Assembly (NCBI RefSeq): GCF_052324685.1
Contig: NC_135211.1
Span: 8,854,914-8,918,913, forward strand
Origin: Brachyhypopomus gauderio
Lineage: Eukaryota > Chordata > Actinopteri > Gymnotiformes > Hypopomidae
Direction of reading: 5' to 3'
Length of the DNA stretch: 64,000 nucleotides
The translations under genes and the position numbers were made by a program. Under the pieces are notes generated by a model. It was not told where the DNA came from and ran no database searches. It was given only the letters and a program-made list of their open reading frames with translations. Shown piece after piece: positions 24,209 to 37,300 of this stretch. Within the stretch, counting starts at the first letter, position 1. Every line of letters begins with the position of its first letter.

Positions 24209-26068
24209 ATTATTATTATTTTTCTCCGCATAAAACGCATACTGCAGCCTAGACCGTAAGGCCCAGAGACACCAAACTTGGCAGAATGGTGTAGTCTCTT
24301 TGCGAGACCGTGCTAAAGTACAGAGACCCACATTGGCCTGATGGTGGCGCTATAGCGCACCATTTTGCGTTTTGGTCCATATCTCCCAAACCGTAGGGCC
24401 TAGAAACAAAATTCCACTTCTGATGGATTCCTTGGTTCAAGCCAAACAAAAAAGCCTCAAGAACCATTAAGCTCCGCCTACTTAGATTTTTTGCTAATTT
24501 GCATAATATGCAAAACCTACTTTTTTATACTAGTCCCTGGTTTTTCATCCAATCACCACAAGTTTGGTATCAAAATGTTCAGAAGAATCTCATTATCAAT
24601 ATTCCTGGAAAAAATTGTGACATTTGCATACAGTGTCGTTGTGACATGTCAATCAATAGCTCTGGGGCGTGGCCAAATTTACTTAAACAGCTATATCTCA
24701 GCAACGCTTTGACCGATCTTCATAAAATTTTAACAGTTGTTAGGGCACATGACTACGAGGTCATAGGTCAAAGCTGGCCACAATTGTCCAATAGGGGGCG
24801 CTATAACATGGGAAAAACTGTTTCTCAGAAACCATTAGTCACATCAAGCCAAAACTTTACAGGCATCATCAGGGGCCCAAGTGATATCAAGACACACAAT
24901 GATGACATCATCACTCAAAAAACATGGCCGCCATGAGCCAATTAATTTTTATTTGAATTAATTGGCAATTTGACAGACTTACCATTGGCCAAACAACATG
25001 AAACCTCACCACTGTGCATATCTCAGGACTATGTGTCATGCTGTGCAGTTTTAAAACATATGGCCACTAGGTGGCGCTATTTGTGAAAATCATGCATAAC
25101 TCCTCCAAATTTTCACTTAGGAACATGCAACTTGTTTCATTTTATTCCTTGCAGTAGACCTGACAACTTTGCAATTACAAGTCCTATTAAAAAATGCATA
25201 CTTTTGTCACATTCATCTATTGTTTGAAAATAGCTATTTACAAACTAGTCATAGGAATTTGATCCAATTATGGAAAAATTGCTATGACCATAATCAGTAG
25301 ACTCTGTAGGTAAAAACTGAGTAAAAAAATGTTGGATTTTTATTTTTCTGATTGGTCCATTTTCCCATTATATCATTGTGGCCATGCCATATATGACCTA
25401 TATTGCTATAACTCATAAACCATGTATGCAATCAATTCCCAATTTGAAAGGCTTTTATATCCTGAAGTCCTTGTGAGGTATGCCAAGTTTGGTTCAAATT
25501 GGCCTGTCGGGGGCGCTACAGTACCCAAAAACCTAAGAAAACATAAAAACTCATGCTGCAATCTTGTTATGCAGAATACAGACAAGTAATTGGTCTTGTA
25601 TGATCCAGATCAATAAGTTCTATAACATTGCAATTGCATCTTATAACAAAAAGTGCACTGCCTGACCAGAAATGAACCTTTTAATTCACCAAAATGTCAT
25701 ATTGCATTACTGAGATTAATGAGATATCAGTATGGTAGTACTTGGGCTCCATCTAGTGGCCAAACATCGGAACGGACTGAAAACTATTTCTCACATGAAA
25801 TACCACACAAACACACACACAAAGCTGATCTCAGCATGTGATTTAGTTCTGTGGTTTGAATCATTTTGCCAATACACATTATTTTGATCCTTTTGGGCCT
25901 TTAGTGACCCAATTGAACATTTTTTTGCACATTGATTTATTTGTGCATTTTTTCCACTCAAACAGCTTCTTTTGGGTCTAAAGGACCTATTGGGTCTATT
26001 GCCTATTGAAGCCAAGTGGCCTATTCGTGTGTGAACCCGCCAATTGCCGCTTGCGGCTATATTTAATT
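24209..26068 (+). repeat. Array unit 5, most diverged copy
   Basis: Same order as unit 2 (GGTGGCGCTATAGCGC, GGGGGCGCTATAACAT, GGTGGCGCTATTTGTG, GGGGGCGCTACAGTAC) but with many base changes. The 3' hairpin is CAATTGCCGCTTGCGGCTAT. It borders the right half of the hAT-like element. Confidence 0.75.
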
Positions 26069-26594
26069 TTTGTGATTTGTTAAGGAAAAACGTGTAATTT
26101 TGTTTCTGGAAGTGGCATGTTCTCAGAAATAGGCAGCTAGCCTAAGCCTAATTCTTGTACGAAGCAATTTGTTGTTTTTACAGAAAGAGCAGTATTTTTG
26201 TATAATAAAATTTTTGAGTGGCCAGTTCTGGCAGCTAGCCTAAGCCTACCAATTTTGTTTATTTTACTACAGTTTTATTAGTTTAATGTAGTGTTCTGAG
26301 TGTCAGCCTCAAACAGACATGTTGTCTTGGATTTACTTTTGTGTGTTTACATTATTGCAATATGTTGATAAAACCTTTACAATTATAATATCTTTATAAA
26401 TGTACTCTGCTTTCATGCCAGCAGGCCGGAGTAGCTCGTTTTGAATTGAGACTCGCTTTTGAATCGGAAAATAATCGTTTTTTAATCTAATCGTTGGGAT
26501 CTGAAAGAATCAGGAAAAAATCGAATGGTAACCCCAAGAATCGATTCTGAATCGAATCGTGGGATTCCCAAAGATTCGCAGCCCTATCTGAGAT

Positions 26595-27804
26595 AGCATC
26601 ATATTATCCAATATATAGACCCACCTCTTCTAGCAATTTTGATAGAATCAAAAGACGTTCTGCAGTGTCTGGCGATGGGTACAAAAGACAGCAAAAATAT
26701 TTAGGTGTGGTTAATTGGTCAATCAGTGGTTTAACTACATGCATTAACTATACACATGTGAAGCCACTTGAACTTGAATGCTGACACCAGCACACACAAT
26801 GGTTTAAGGTTTAGGACTTGCACATGTCTATCAGCAAATGAGTTTCCCATGTAGGAATTGTGCAGATGTTTCACAAGGCTATATACAACCAGTAGCAGTG
26901 AGCAGTACTAAACCGGTAGCAGTGATTTAAATAAATGCACATACCAAGAAAACAGACCACCATCATTCCAAGCAATAAATAATAAATGGGTAAAGAAAGC
27001 TGCCAGTCAATATGTGACCTAAAACAACTACAACTTCAAGGATCCAGGCAGACACAATATCAGATGTGTTGTGCCAGATTGCTAGGTCAGGCGACACATC
27101 AGGCGACATGCATTTAGTGTAAGAATATGATAGCAACGTAGATCCATGCAACTTACTGTGCAGTTACCATAAGATCTCAAATGTCCATTATTAAACATTA
27201 AACATCTACAAAAAGAGGGTGTCCCAACAAGTGTCCCAGCATGTGACGTGGTTACTGACAGATATAATCCCAAGCTGGAATGCATGCTAATTTCATAATA
27301 ATCAACAATAGATGAGACTAGAAAATAGAAATAGTTACCAAAATCTGGGGCCAGTACTGTTTGTATTGCTGTCTAATAGGTCAAATTACAACAGACATTT
27401 TGGTGCTTAATTTCTGTGCCACGTAAAGGGATAGATCAGAGAAAAGTTACAATTATATGATTATAATTTTCCCAGATGCAGTTTATCAGCAAAAACACTC
27501 TTGGAATCTAAATTATGCTTCTTTCGTTTAGAATACCTGCTAATATTGTCCAACACTGTAAGCCAACAGCAACAATAACAGCCTTTGTAAACAAGTTACA
27601 TGTCCAATACGAGTCCAATCTTCTCTCAACAAGCTTAGACCTCATGCAGGTCACTGCCTGTAGCTGTGACATTTGAATAATTTTTTATAGCTCGAAGTGA
27701 GTCATGCATTCATAAATGTCATTGACTAGTCCGTCAAACCTTCATTATAACCGGAGTGCAGTTTGAGCAAGCTGAGAGAAGTTTGTGGCTAATTATTTAC
27801 TATG
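26595..27804. other. No feature recognised
   Basis: AT-rich sequence without a supported ORF, splice-site pair or repeat boundary. Confidence 0.4.
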
Positions 27805-28142
27805 TGTGACGTTGGCGTCGGAGAGACGGACGAGACACGAGTCCGATGGTTTACGCACAATCACTTCTTTAATTCAACAGATATTGCGCAATCAGCGCAC
27901 GATAAACATGAACACAGTACACAACGTGCAGACTTAAGACAACGACGAGCACAGGACACTGCGCGAGCGCACATTAAATAGACAAACCACATTAGCCCCA
28001 CGTGATTACGAGACGATTCACAGGTGAGACACATTATTCACACGACATAGCCATCACCACAGAGTTCCACTGACGCAGACAAAGCACGTGGACTACGTAT
28101 ACACACGCCCAAAGGGGAGGGGCCGGGGTCCTCAACGTGACA
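27805..28142 (-). mobile_element. Solo LTR of the 53.5-kb element family, duplication CTATG
   Basis: Minus orientation; ends TGTGACGTTGG...CAACGTGACA. CTATG flanks both sides exactly (27800-27804, 28143-28147). Long stretches match the LTRs at 53531 and 55319 in reverse, for instance ACTGCGCGAGCGCACATTAA and the run AATAGACAAACCACAT. It is therefore a relative of that element and shows that the family has moved elsewhere. Confidence 0.9.
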
Positions 28143-28425
28143 CTATGGCTATTTAGGTTGCTTTTGACTTCCAGCTTTAGTTATCATACACGTGTTAGCA
28201 GTTAGCATCTTTTGATGAAAATGAATGAAGAAAAACCTGAACTCCAAACATTTTTGGAATACATGCATTTTTTTTTTTCTAGTGGCAAGTGTTTTATTTG
28301 CTATGCAACTCCATTTAAGCTAAAAGTACTATATACATCTAGACTAAAAGTGTTATGGCAGCCAAATAAGGCTGATTCTTAATGTAAGATTTAGGCAAGA
28401 AGCTGTAAATGTCACCCAAACTAAC

Positions 28426-28557
28426 CTGTCTGCTTTCTCCCTTTGAGAGGAATCTTTTGAGCCTAGTGATGAAGTCTTGGTGATGGACAACAGCTCCATG
28501 CTGTACTTGTATGCACTGGTCTCCTGTGACCACTGCAGCACCAGGCCTTGGATTCAT
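28426..28557 (-). CDS. Candidate internal exon of an unidentified minus-strand gene
   Basis: Minus strand: acceptor TTTTCATTAG, 132 open bases (44 codons, divisible by three), donor CAG|GTTAGT. One frame reads MNPRPGAAVVTGDQC and on to FLSKGESRQ. A second frame is also open for most of the stretch (LQWSQETSAYKYSMELLS), so the coding frame is uncertain. Neither peptide is recognised. It lies downstream of arfgap1 and could belong to another minus-strand gene whose promoter might be the GC-richer segment near 31.9-32.05 kb. Confidence 0.25.
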
Positions 28558-28959
28558 CTAATGAAAATACTGGTGTGGGGTTCTGGTAGGAAAATACTGG
28601 AGTGGGGCTCAGTATGAGTCACACACATCCTCCTCCACTCCTCCGACTCCTAGGGAGTTGGATTCTCTGGAAGAGGTGTGCACACGACACACACACAGTC
28701 TCAAGAAATAAAAAACTAAGGAAGGAATATGAAAAGAGAAATACCAGGGACTTAAAGCTGCAGGACTGACTCCAAAGATCAGGAATTACATAATTAATTG
28801 CAAAATCCTAAGAATGGTAAAAGTAATGCACCACACCCTCAAAATATGACCACTATTTGGAGCTTGCTTTCCTATCTCTGTAGGATACTTGGAACATTTA
28901 GTGGAGTTAATAATGATTATTAATAATAATATAATTAAACAGATTACAAATACTGGATA

Positions 28960-29095
28960 TGTGAGTACTTCTGGGCAATGACCTTCACAAGGTGATGGAC
29001 CTCAGGTCGTAATAAGTTTCTTCTTTTCTTCTGTGAAGCACTTTGAATTGCCAGTGTGTATGAAAGGTGCTGTATAAAAGAAGTTGCCTTGCTTT
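28960..29095 (+). repeat. Tail of a fish SINE or L2-type LINE
   Basis: Contains GTGAAGCACTTTGAATTGCC and GAAAGGTGCTGTATAAA, the widely shared 3' tail in fish and other vertebrate SINEs and L2-type LINEs. Head not found. Confidence 0.5.
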
Positions 29096-29825
29096 GGCTT
29101 GTCACTCGCTTATTTAATTAAAAAGCTCTTGTAGGACAGCATAAAGATATACGATATGAATTTAAACAAACACTTATTTTAAGTCAAATTTTGTAAGACT
29201 GAAAAATGCTCATATGAAAATTAATATATGAATATCAAATGAACTCATATGACAGATATGCATTTTGTCAGTTAAAACTCATACAGATACATATGGGCTG
29301 GAAATGTTTTAGTCAGTGTAAATGCTGTCATGCTACTAAATTGAGCATTAACAGCATCTTGCCAAAAAGACATTTCTTCCAAATTACTTTTTGATTTTTG
29401 TATATTTAAACAGTTGTGTTTAAATATACAACCCTTTGATAAGCCAAACTAATGTTTTGTACATGAGAAAACACAGTACTGCACAGTGCTTCGGTTCTCT
29501 GGCTGCCCAACTACATCATGTTAGATTGATTAACAAACTTAATCTAGGTTCAACTTCTAACATTGCAACCTCTGATTTTCCACAAATAACATGCTAAAAC
29601 AGTGAAAATGCATTGATACACTTCCAAGTATAAAATGCCTTGTGTTTCAGAGTTAAAATTATGAAAACCAACTGAAACAGTTCAGATGGTGCAGACACTG
29701 ACAAGACGTGTAACATTAATAACATTCAGCTGTGCAACATTTGGGTGACACGTGGCAAATAACACTGCAAATTAGGGGTGCTACACTGCTTGCCTCCTCA
29801 AGAAGAGCTTGATCAGCAGCACTGA

Positions 29826-29922
29826 TAGCACATCCGAGGTACTAAAAAGGCACATCTGGGATACTAAAGGCACATCAGAGATACTAAAAAGGCACATCTG
29901 AGCACATCCGAAATACTAAGGA
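29826..29922 (+). repeat. Short minisatellite, unit about 20-28 bp
   Basis: About four imperfect copies of AAAGGCACATCTGGGATACTA-like units with varying spacing. Confidence 0.6.
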
Positions 29923-31854
29923 CACACACATATGGATTACTTATAAAATGTTTGGCCCATGAACCTACACTACATTGTTTTATGAACCCTTACACTTCAT
30001 ACATTTGCACTTCATCTGTTACTTAAAAAAAGAAATAGACCCCCAACCCCCCAAAAAATAATTCAGTAGGTCTCCTCTTACTCATATTTGAATTCTTTAT
30101 TAAATCCAACATGTAAATCAAAAACTCTCAATATTTTTTGAGACGATACCTGATATGGTTTGAAGTTACCTGAAATGAAAGTGCTCAGTGAGTCCAATTC
30201 CAGTTTTTCCTAGCCTTTAAATGTGTTGTTGACACCCCTAAAACAAATACAGGAGTGCTAATGAAGTCAGATATTCACTCAAGTACACTTTAGATTGCTA
30301 TCTAAATCACTGCTAGATTAGAACATCCATAAAGATGGATGGATGCCATACTTGCTAAGTACAACACAAGGGAGAGAGACATGTTCCAACCATTTTGCAT
30401 TAAGAACAGGTATTTACTAAGATATTTTCCCTAAGATTTTCAGTCATAGCATACCATACAGAATTCTGAAGAATTTTAGGAAGATTGGGATGTGTGTCTG
30501 GTATAGGCCATGACACAAAGAACCCACTCATAGACCTATGATACAATTAGAATTTAGTTTTCCAGCATTTCCCGTTTCCAAAGATGCAACCAATCAGTAC
30601 AACTCCAATCAGTTCCACAGAAAACTGGAAGGAAAAATGTGTTTAGACAGATGAGATTATAGATTATGAAGTTACATAAGCCTTACAGTTGAAATGCAAA
30701 CACAAAATATCTTTAAACATAACCACCAACCAATTGTGAGTACATGTAGCAAATGTACCTCTACATTCACTTAAAAATTGGCAGGACTCCCATCTGAAAA
30801 GCACTTGTAACTAAACTTTGTTTAAAAACACTGTGTACCTAAAGGTTAGAAATGAACATGGGTTCATGAGGTACAGGTCTAGTCGCAACAATGTAACATA
30901 ATTTTCTTGAATTATGGTACTACAAAACACATAAATTAAAGTAGGATACTTACCAATTAAAAATTTCCGGAGTTTTAATGTGTCTTGTCAGATGATTACG
31001 ATCATCTCTAACATTATTTGGTTTTCATTCGCATGAGTCCAAAAGTGCGGACGCTTATGTTTAATGTCTCAAGTAATTTCAGTTAGAATGAATGCATCCA
31101 AACTGCTGTGTGACAACGGCTACTGAAAACCAGGTTGATTTTTTATTATTTTATTTTTTAACTGACCATGTCTTTTAAATTATGGTTTAATGTCCACAAT
31201 ACATTGAGCCATAGACTGTAGATTACTAAGACAGTTTGCAGGCTTTGTTTAACTATTTCTGTACAAGCTTTGAAAAGCAGGTTTAATTTATGTTACCATA
31301 TTTGGGCTACAAGTTATTGCCAGCATTCAGAATTATTAACAATTAAACTAAACTGCAGTTGACGGTATGATTATTTTTAAATCCATTTTACAGTATTATG
31401 CCTACTTGTAAGTCACCTGATACTCATTAAGTCATTAAGTAATTAGGCCCGTTACAATTTCTTATCTACATTGGTACCTGAGCAACAAAAATTAATCTAT
31501 TATTTGCATGCATTCCATTATTCGGTCTTGCGGGAATCGACGGTTCAAGCTAGTGAGACTCGTGAGATCACTGGCGTTGATACAGCTTAAGCTATCGTTC
31601 GTTTTGAACCTCTCATGCAAAACCAAATGTGACCAGTGAACATTTAAAACGTAATATTGTACATTCATCCGCAGCCTTCTGAAGCTTTTCAAGTCTGTCG
31701 GTGATTCATCTCGAGCTTGTAACCTACGTTACAAAAGACGTCTCGACTGACAACAACAGATTCTCATAGCTTCAGCTGACCTGCCATCTATTCAAGAACA
31801 AGACAGGCCTTGCTGATTTAATCTCTTCACATAAAAAAATATATATAATTACCT

Positions 31855-32060
31855 TTATAGTTTTATCACTTGATGGTCGATGCACGATATCCAAAGCAGC
31901 GTTGGTCTTACTCCATAATCTAGGATTTTCTTTTTCCGCCGTTCTGCTCCTCTTCTCAGTCTTAAAGGATGGATGCTTCGCCTTCGCGGCGTTATGGGGA
32001 AAACGCGCCTCGTAGGCGGGAGCCGAACATTTGCTCTTCGCGATAGGTCGCTCTTCATGT
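31855..32060 (-). promoter_or_regulatory. GC-richer segment, possible minus-strand 5' exon or promoter
   Basis: Locally GC- and CpG-rich compared with the AT-rich surroundings. On the minus strand a possible donor GA|GTAAGA lies near 31910. No transcript start is provable from sequence. It could serve an unidentified minus-strand gene toward 28 kb. Confidence 0.2.
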
Positions 32061-32901
32061 CATTTAACTTTGCTAAGAGTGGGTTTTACCGGAATTTACG
32101 CCCCTATGCACCGGGATTGTAAGAACGCATTAGCAAATAAGATGCATTTCTTACATGTTTTTTTTACACATAGGCTATTTTTGCGTATAAAATCCAAGCT
32201 AATAAACATGATTGTTGAGACATTCATTACTCTTCTAATATATATTTTAGAAACGACTTTAGAGGTATATCGTATTTATTTCATAATTTATTTCAATTCC
32301 CCCCACAACGAAAAAGTTATCTAAACCTGCCTGCATAACAAATACAGCTGTTGTCGGCAGTGCTTTACAGCGGTCTTTGAAAAGGAAATTAAAAAGGATA
32401 TTGCACACATGCCCAGAGTTCAAGTTACTTTCCACTTATTATTGACATGGAGTGCAGAATTCAAAATCAAAACAAAGCAATATAGATTTGAGAATTAAGG
32501 TAAAAAAAATATTTGTCTACAGGGAAAGGATGTCAGTTAATGGGAGCTATAATAAATTTCATTTAAAAAAATAAAGTCTTACATGAAAGTAATCTAGAAT
32601 TTGTTCTGAATCACTCAATAGGGCACAGGAGTTTTACACATACCAGATACAACCTCCAAGTCTGTAATTGCAAAGTCGAGTAGCATGTACCATTTTATGC
32701 CTTTCATCAGTATTATATCTGACCATGAAACATTGAGGTTATCTGAAAAGTGTTTTTAAAAATGTGTCACTTGAGAAAAATAATGCTTGTTTTACTAAAT
32801 TTCACTGAAAAAAATTAAACAAATGTTTCAGCTACCAATCGTTTAATCATTTTTTTAACTGTTGCTTCTATTTCATGCACACAATGACATTTTAAGGATA
32901 C

Positions 32902-32903
<2 letters not shown>

Positions 32904-32997
<94 letters not shown>
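32904..32997. repeat. (TA)n microsatellite
   Basis: About 47 uninterrupted TA units. Confidence 0.95.
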
Positions 32998-32999
<2 letters not shown>

Positions 33000-33000
<1 letters not shown>

Positions 33001-34320
33001 TTTTTTAAACATTGGTCACATTGTTCTTTCTGTGAGCATTAAAATGTTAAGGCATGTAACGGGTTTTGAACAAAGGAGAATAGCAGAGTAGAGCATGTAC
33101 AGATGCATCACATTTCAGAAGAATATTGCTTCTGAGAAGGAAAATAAAGCACAAACATCTCAACATTGATACAGTCCTATAATCATTTGCAAACAGTAAG
33201 AGAGTTTTGATTAGTAAAGAGTACTGCCTCAGACATTCAGCACCACAGAAAAAGCACTCGGGATTGGGCAAAGAGCAGTTCAGTGAGCAAATTTGCACTG
33301 AATTCAGTGCCCCATGAGGAGAAAGAGCTTTGTGCATGTGTCCCCCCCAAAACAAAAAAAAACACTGTGGATGTTCTGTGCTCGAGCATAAACTCAAGAA
33401 TGCTGGGGTTGTGATCTGAAACAAAGTAAAGACCTAGTTTACAAGAATACTTCTTGGGGAATTTGGTTTTTATTTAATAAAACTTAAAAAGATTTACCAA
33501 CACTAAAATCTGTAGAAAAGAATTCCAGAATACGGATGAGACACCATGATGTGTATAATTGACAGCTTTTAGAACGTTTTCACTGAAATTCTTAAACTAA
33601 TTATAATTTAGTTTTAGAATCAATTTAGCAAGATCGTCTAAGAACTTTAGAAAAAACATCCTCAAAATATCTCACTATTTTGTTGAGTTCATTTGAAGCT
33701 ATTCATTTATTAAATGTAATTGTAAATGTAATTGTAAATGCAATTGTATGAGACAAAATCATAACCTAATTCTCCCCATTTAAAATACAATACATTAAAT
33801 TACTGCTTAATGACTTCTTTCACAGAATATCAAAGTAGGCTAAAGTAATGAGGAAAAAGGCTTGTTTTTTTTCTTGCAAAAACATAACAAAAAAGTGTCT
33901 CCTCTATGGAAAACAGAACATAAGTGCAGGGATATAATAATGGAATGCAACTGAAAAACACATAGGTCCTCATCAAAGGTTGCATCAACATGATGTGTCA
34001 AAATATAACCCTAGAGACATTCCAATCAATACAGTGTGTTGCACAGCAAATACAGAGTCTAAATTACTACCGTGCAGAAACTGACCCAGAATCAGTTCAG
34101 AAATTCAATTCCAATCTCAACCTGAACTCAGCAAAGACAATGATGAATAATATCTATGGAGAAGGCATTCACATCATTAGAATTTCTGGAATATATTTCA
34201 AACCAAACAGGTTACTCCAAAACACATCTGATAACAACACATAGACTACATCCAACCTCCAAAGTGATGAGAGAATGACCACAAATAGTCCATTGCAAGT
34301 CAATTTGAAAAGGGGGCCTT
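33000..34320 (-). other. Region downstream of the arfgap1 stop codon, includes its 3' UTR
   Basis: The 3' UTR of arfgap1 must begin at 34320 and run leftward. Several minus-strand AATAAA signals (TTTATT on plus, for example near 33471 and 33707) could end the transcript; I cannot choose between them. Confidence 0.4.
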
Positions 34321-37300
34321 CTACCAGTCAGCATTATCCCACAAATCCTCCTCAGGTTTAGTAGGGCTTTTCTTTGGTTTCTTCTCTCCAGCACTTTCCC
34401 AGTTGTTGTCCCAGGCTTCCCAGCTATCTCCAGTGCTATGTTTGTTATTGGACTGGGCCTCAGATCCCCAGTTATCCCAGCTGTCTGAGCTCTTCTTTTC
34501 AGCAGAGTTGTCAGCAATGGTCCAGCTGTCACTACTGGGGGACTTGGGTTTACTGCCAAAGGTGTCCCAGAAGTTCTGACCGGCTCCGTCACTCTCTTGA
34601 TAACCAGTAGAAGAATCCATGTTCTGATAGCCTTCACCACCTACAGACCTAGTGGCATGCATCAAAACATTAACTTTTTTCATTTGAATCATGACATTAC
34701 TAAAGACTAAAGGTCTTTAATATTCATAATCTTGTGTAGTCCAGTCCTTGTGAACAATGTGTGTTAAGTTACCCATCAGCAGGGTCCCCTGGTTTGCCAG
34801 AAAAGAATGAGCTCATGTCCTTCCAGCCTTTTGTTCCAGCATCCTGCAGCTAGACACAGCAAAATATTTCAGTACATTTGTGATTAAATAAAGTCATAGA
34901 AATACAGCATACTGCATAAGCTCCTAAGATAGATGGCAAAGCAATTAGAGATTATGACTGTATGTAAATCTCACACATCAAAATGTACAATTAAAAATGC
35001 AAATGCATCAGTGCTGTTTAGATCAATCTGAGAAAACATTCTCAAAATTGTTATTCAAACTACCACTAACCTATATTATATACATGATATACTCACCATT
35101 ATAATAACAATAGCAGCACAAAGAAATGGACAAAAAATGCAAATTAACTTTCAGATGAATTACTGTATACCCAAAACCTCCTCCTCTGAGAGAACACCTA
35201 GGCAATAAATAACTGTTTACTTTGCACGTCACTTTGCAAGCAGAGTTAGGCCTGTATCTTCTGATTTGCTACTACCTGTAAACCTTGTGTCTCAGAGGAA
35301 GTCAGCAGTGGGTTAGTGCGGTGACAGCTTATGTCATACCTTAGAGGCAAACCCTGTGATGCCCACTGCCATTTCATCAAATAACTTTCCATCTTTTACC
35401 TAAATAAGTCAAATCAATGTTAATACTGAATTTCAGCAGTAGTCTGGACAACAGAATATGCAGACAAGTTATACATGTTCAGTAAGCTTGTAAAGGTTTT
35501 GGATCACAACCTTGAATCTGGACTCCACAATTTCTATACAATATATATGTGAAGTGTTTTTGTTTTACCTAGTGAGAAAGAGTTCATCGGTGCACTCTCA
35601 CATGACTTTATACATAGAAAATCTAACAGTTCAGTCAAACAGTTTATTCTTCAAACTATAAATAAAGCTGCACTCTTGAGTTTTACAAATCTAAAGAAAT
35701 CTCAGTTTAAAATCTCAAAAGCCATTTTAAAAATAACAGAGGACAATACACTGAGGAACATATGTTTATATTGCGCTTGGCTGAAAATAACTAATAACTT
35801 ATGACTAATATGAGTGACTAATGACTAATAATAATAGCTTATTTCAAAATCACACATTTAGAATACTATTATTTCAGAGAAATAGTACAGACTGCTCCAC
35901 TACCTGGCCATACAGTAGTTACTATCACCATGGTAGCATTTCTATTTTCCATTTATAAATTCCAAAAAGTCATAACCTTTTACCTATGTAATAAAATAAA
36001 ATCACAATTTAATAGAAAAATACTACTTTAGTAACTAAAGTCTAGACCATATTCAATCACCATTGGAACATTTCTGCTATCCTGACCCATTCTGAAACCC
36101 TCAAAACTGGTTACTGGTTTAAAATACATTACAAAGACTAGTGCGACTCTGCATTAAAGAAAAAGGAGCTCTGACACCAAACTATGGCTCAAAACCAAAG
36201 CAAGAACCAAACCATTACACACCTACTGTTCAAAAAAAGCAACCTCATAATAAAAAGCTATTTTGTAGTCTGATAAACATTACAACATTTGATTACATTT
36301 CCACATATCTTTAGTCAAAAAATTTGCAATTACTTCTGATCAAGTTCACCAAAGCAGTACTAAAATATATGAATAATGTTTTGTAACTGTTTGTGTGTAT
36401 TGTTTCATACACCATTTTAATGGTAAAGTTTGTTTAAACAATTACATTATCTCTACATTTCCTTTTCTGCTCTTATGTAAATGCAAGACTCTAAAGTAAA
36501 AATAAACTCTAAACAAAACATCCTTCTGGCCAACAAGCATTAGGTTGCCTAGGTTGATGTACAACCCACCACCAAAGAAGCACTGACTGCAAACATTAGT
36601 TACCTTTTCTTGAGTTGGTTTGACTACATTTTCATTTAATGTTTGGCCTAACTCAGCAGCCTAGTTGAGAGTAGAAAAGGAAGAATATGTATGAAGATAA
36701 TATGAACAGACATAAAATGAAAAATTTAATCAAGGAGATTTGACAATATGTACTCAATTTCTTTGTGCACACCAAAGACAGGAGACAACGAGTCATTTAG
36801 CAATTGTGGTATGAATGGATACACCAAAACAAAAATCTTTACCTGTGTTCAACAGAGTATAAACTTTGATTACAAACATAAAGGGCATAAATATATATAC
36901 CCAAAGCCCTTAATGCACATTCTGATAGGTAATTCCTTGTCAAATCATTAGAGCTCAAAGCCATCAATCACAATATTAATAAGGTACAAAGCCGTGCTAA
37001 TGAGACTGTTTAAATAAATATTTCAGCCTTTTTCAACCTAATCTCCATCTACTGCAGTAGTTGAGGAAAAATTTGATATAATTGGGGAAAATATAAATGG
37101 TAAAATAAATAATAAAAAAAAACTATTTGTTATCACTTTGCTAGAACAATAACAGGGCAAAATGGATTCATGTAATTGGGGTATAATGTCTATTGTTGTG
37201 TCTCATATTGCCAGATGTTTCAGACAAAGTGAAGCAAAGAAGATGCTCCCTCATCATCTCCTACCACATACAATAAGATGTTATCATATTTTCTTGACTT

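Larger units (their letters stand above)
14352..26068 (+). repeat. Head-to-tail array of a GGCGCTAT-rich fish repeat (five long units)
   Basis: Five long units end in the same sequence GTGTGAACCCGCCAATCGCC followed by GCTTGCGGCTATATTTA. The ends are at about 16130, 18032, 20655, 24208 and 26068. The 5' terminus is AGGGTTCACACACGTAGTGTGGGAA, a short hairpin, and occurs at 14352, 14418, 14492, 14555 and 18034. Units differ in length (about 1.6, 1.9, 2.6, 3.6 and 1.9 kb) by internal deletions and duplications. Small ORFs recur in each unit but have no protein-family look and differ by frameshifts, so I call none of them genes. The start GGGTTCACAC and the end GTGTGAACCC are inverted, which suggests DNA-transposon ancestry. 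Confidence 0.75.
13457..26586. mobile_element. hAT-like element split by an 11.7-kb repeat array
   Basis: Left end TAGGGGTGCGGG with GAATC-rich sequence following (to about 14340). The right end is the reverse complement style CGATTC...GCAGCCCTA (26440-26586). Flanks are CATGAGAT (13449-13456) and TCTGAGAT (26587-26594), six of eight bases equal, fitting an aged hAT duplication. Both inner edges contain CAGCTA(A/G)C(G/C)TAAGCCTACC (about 14280 and 26235), so they are parts of one element. No transposase text was seen in the 1.4 kb of its own sequence. Confidence 0.6.
28143..31850. other. Mostly unannotated AT-rich sequence
   Basis: Contains one exon-like segment (28426-28557), a SINE/LINE tail (28960-29095) and a small minisatellite (29826-29922). 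The rest shows no feature that I can support. Confidence 0.4.

Noticed and set aside
14560..26015. Recurring 60-145 aa ORFs in every array unit
   Set aside because: They recur only because the DNA repeats. Frames differ between copies, contain no family motif and are broken in the older unit.
32815..33012. ORF with a long IYIYIY run
   Set aside because: Translation of a (TA)n microsatellite; same for 49745-50029.
33701..33750. Three short TGTAAATGTAAT-like repeats
   Set aside because: Too short and simple to be called a feature.
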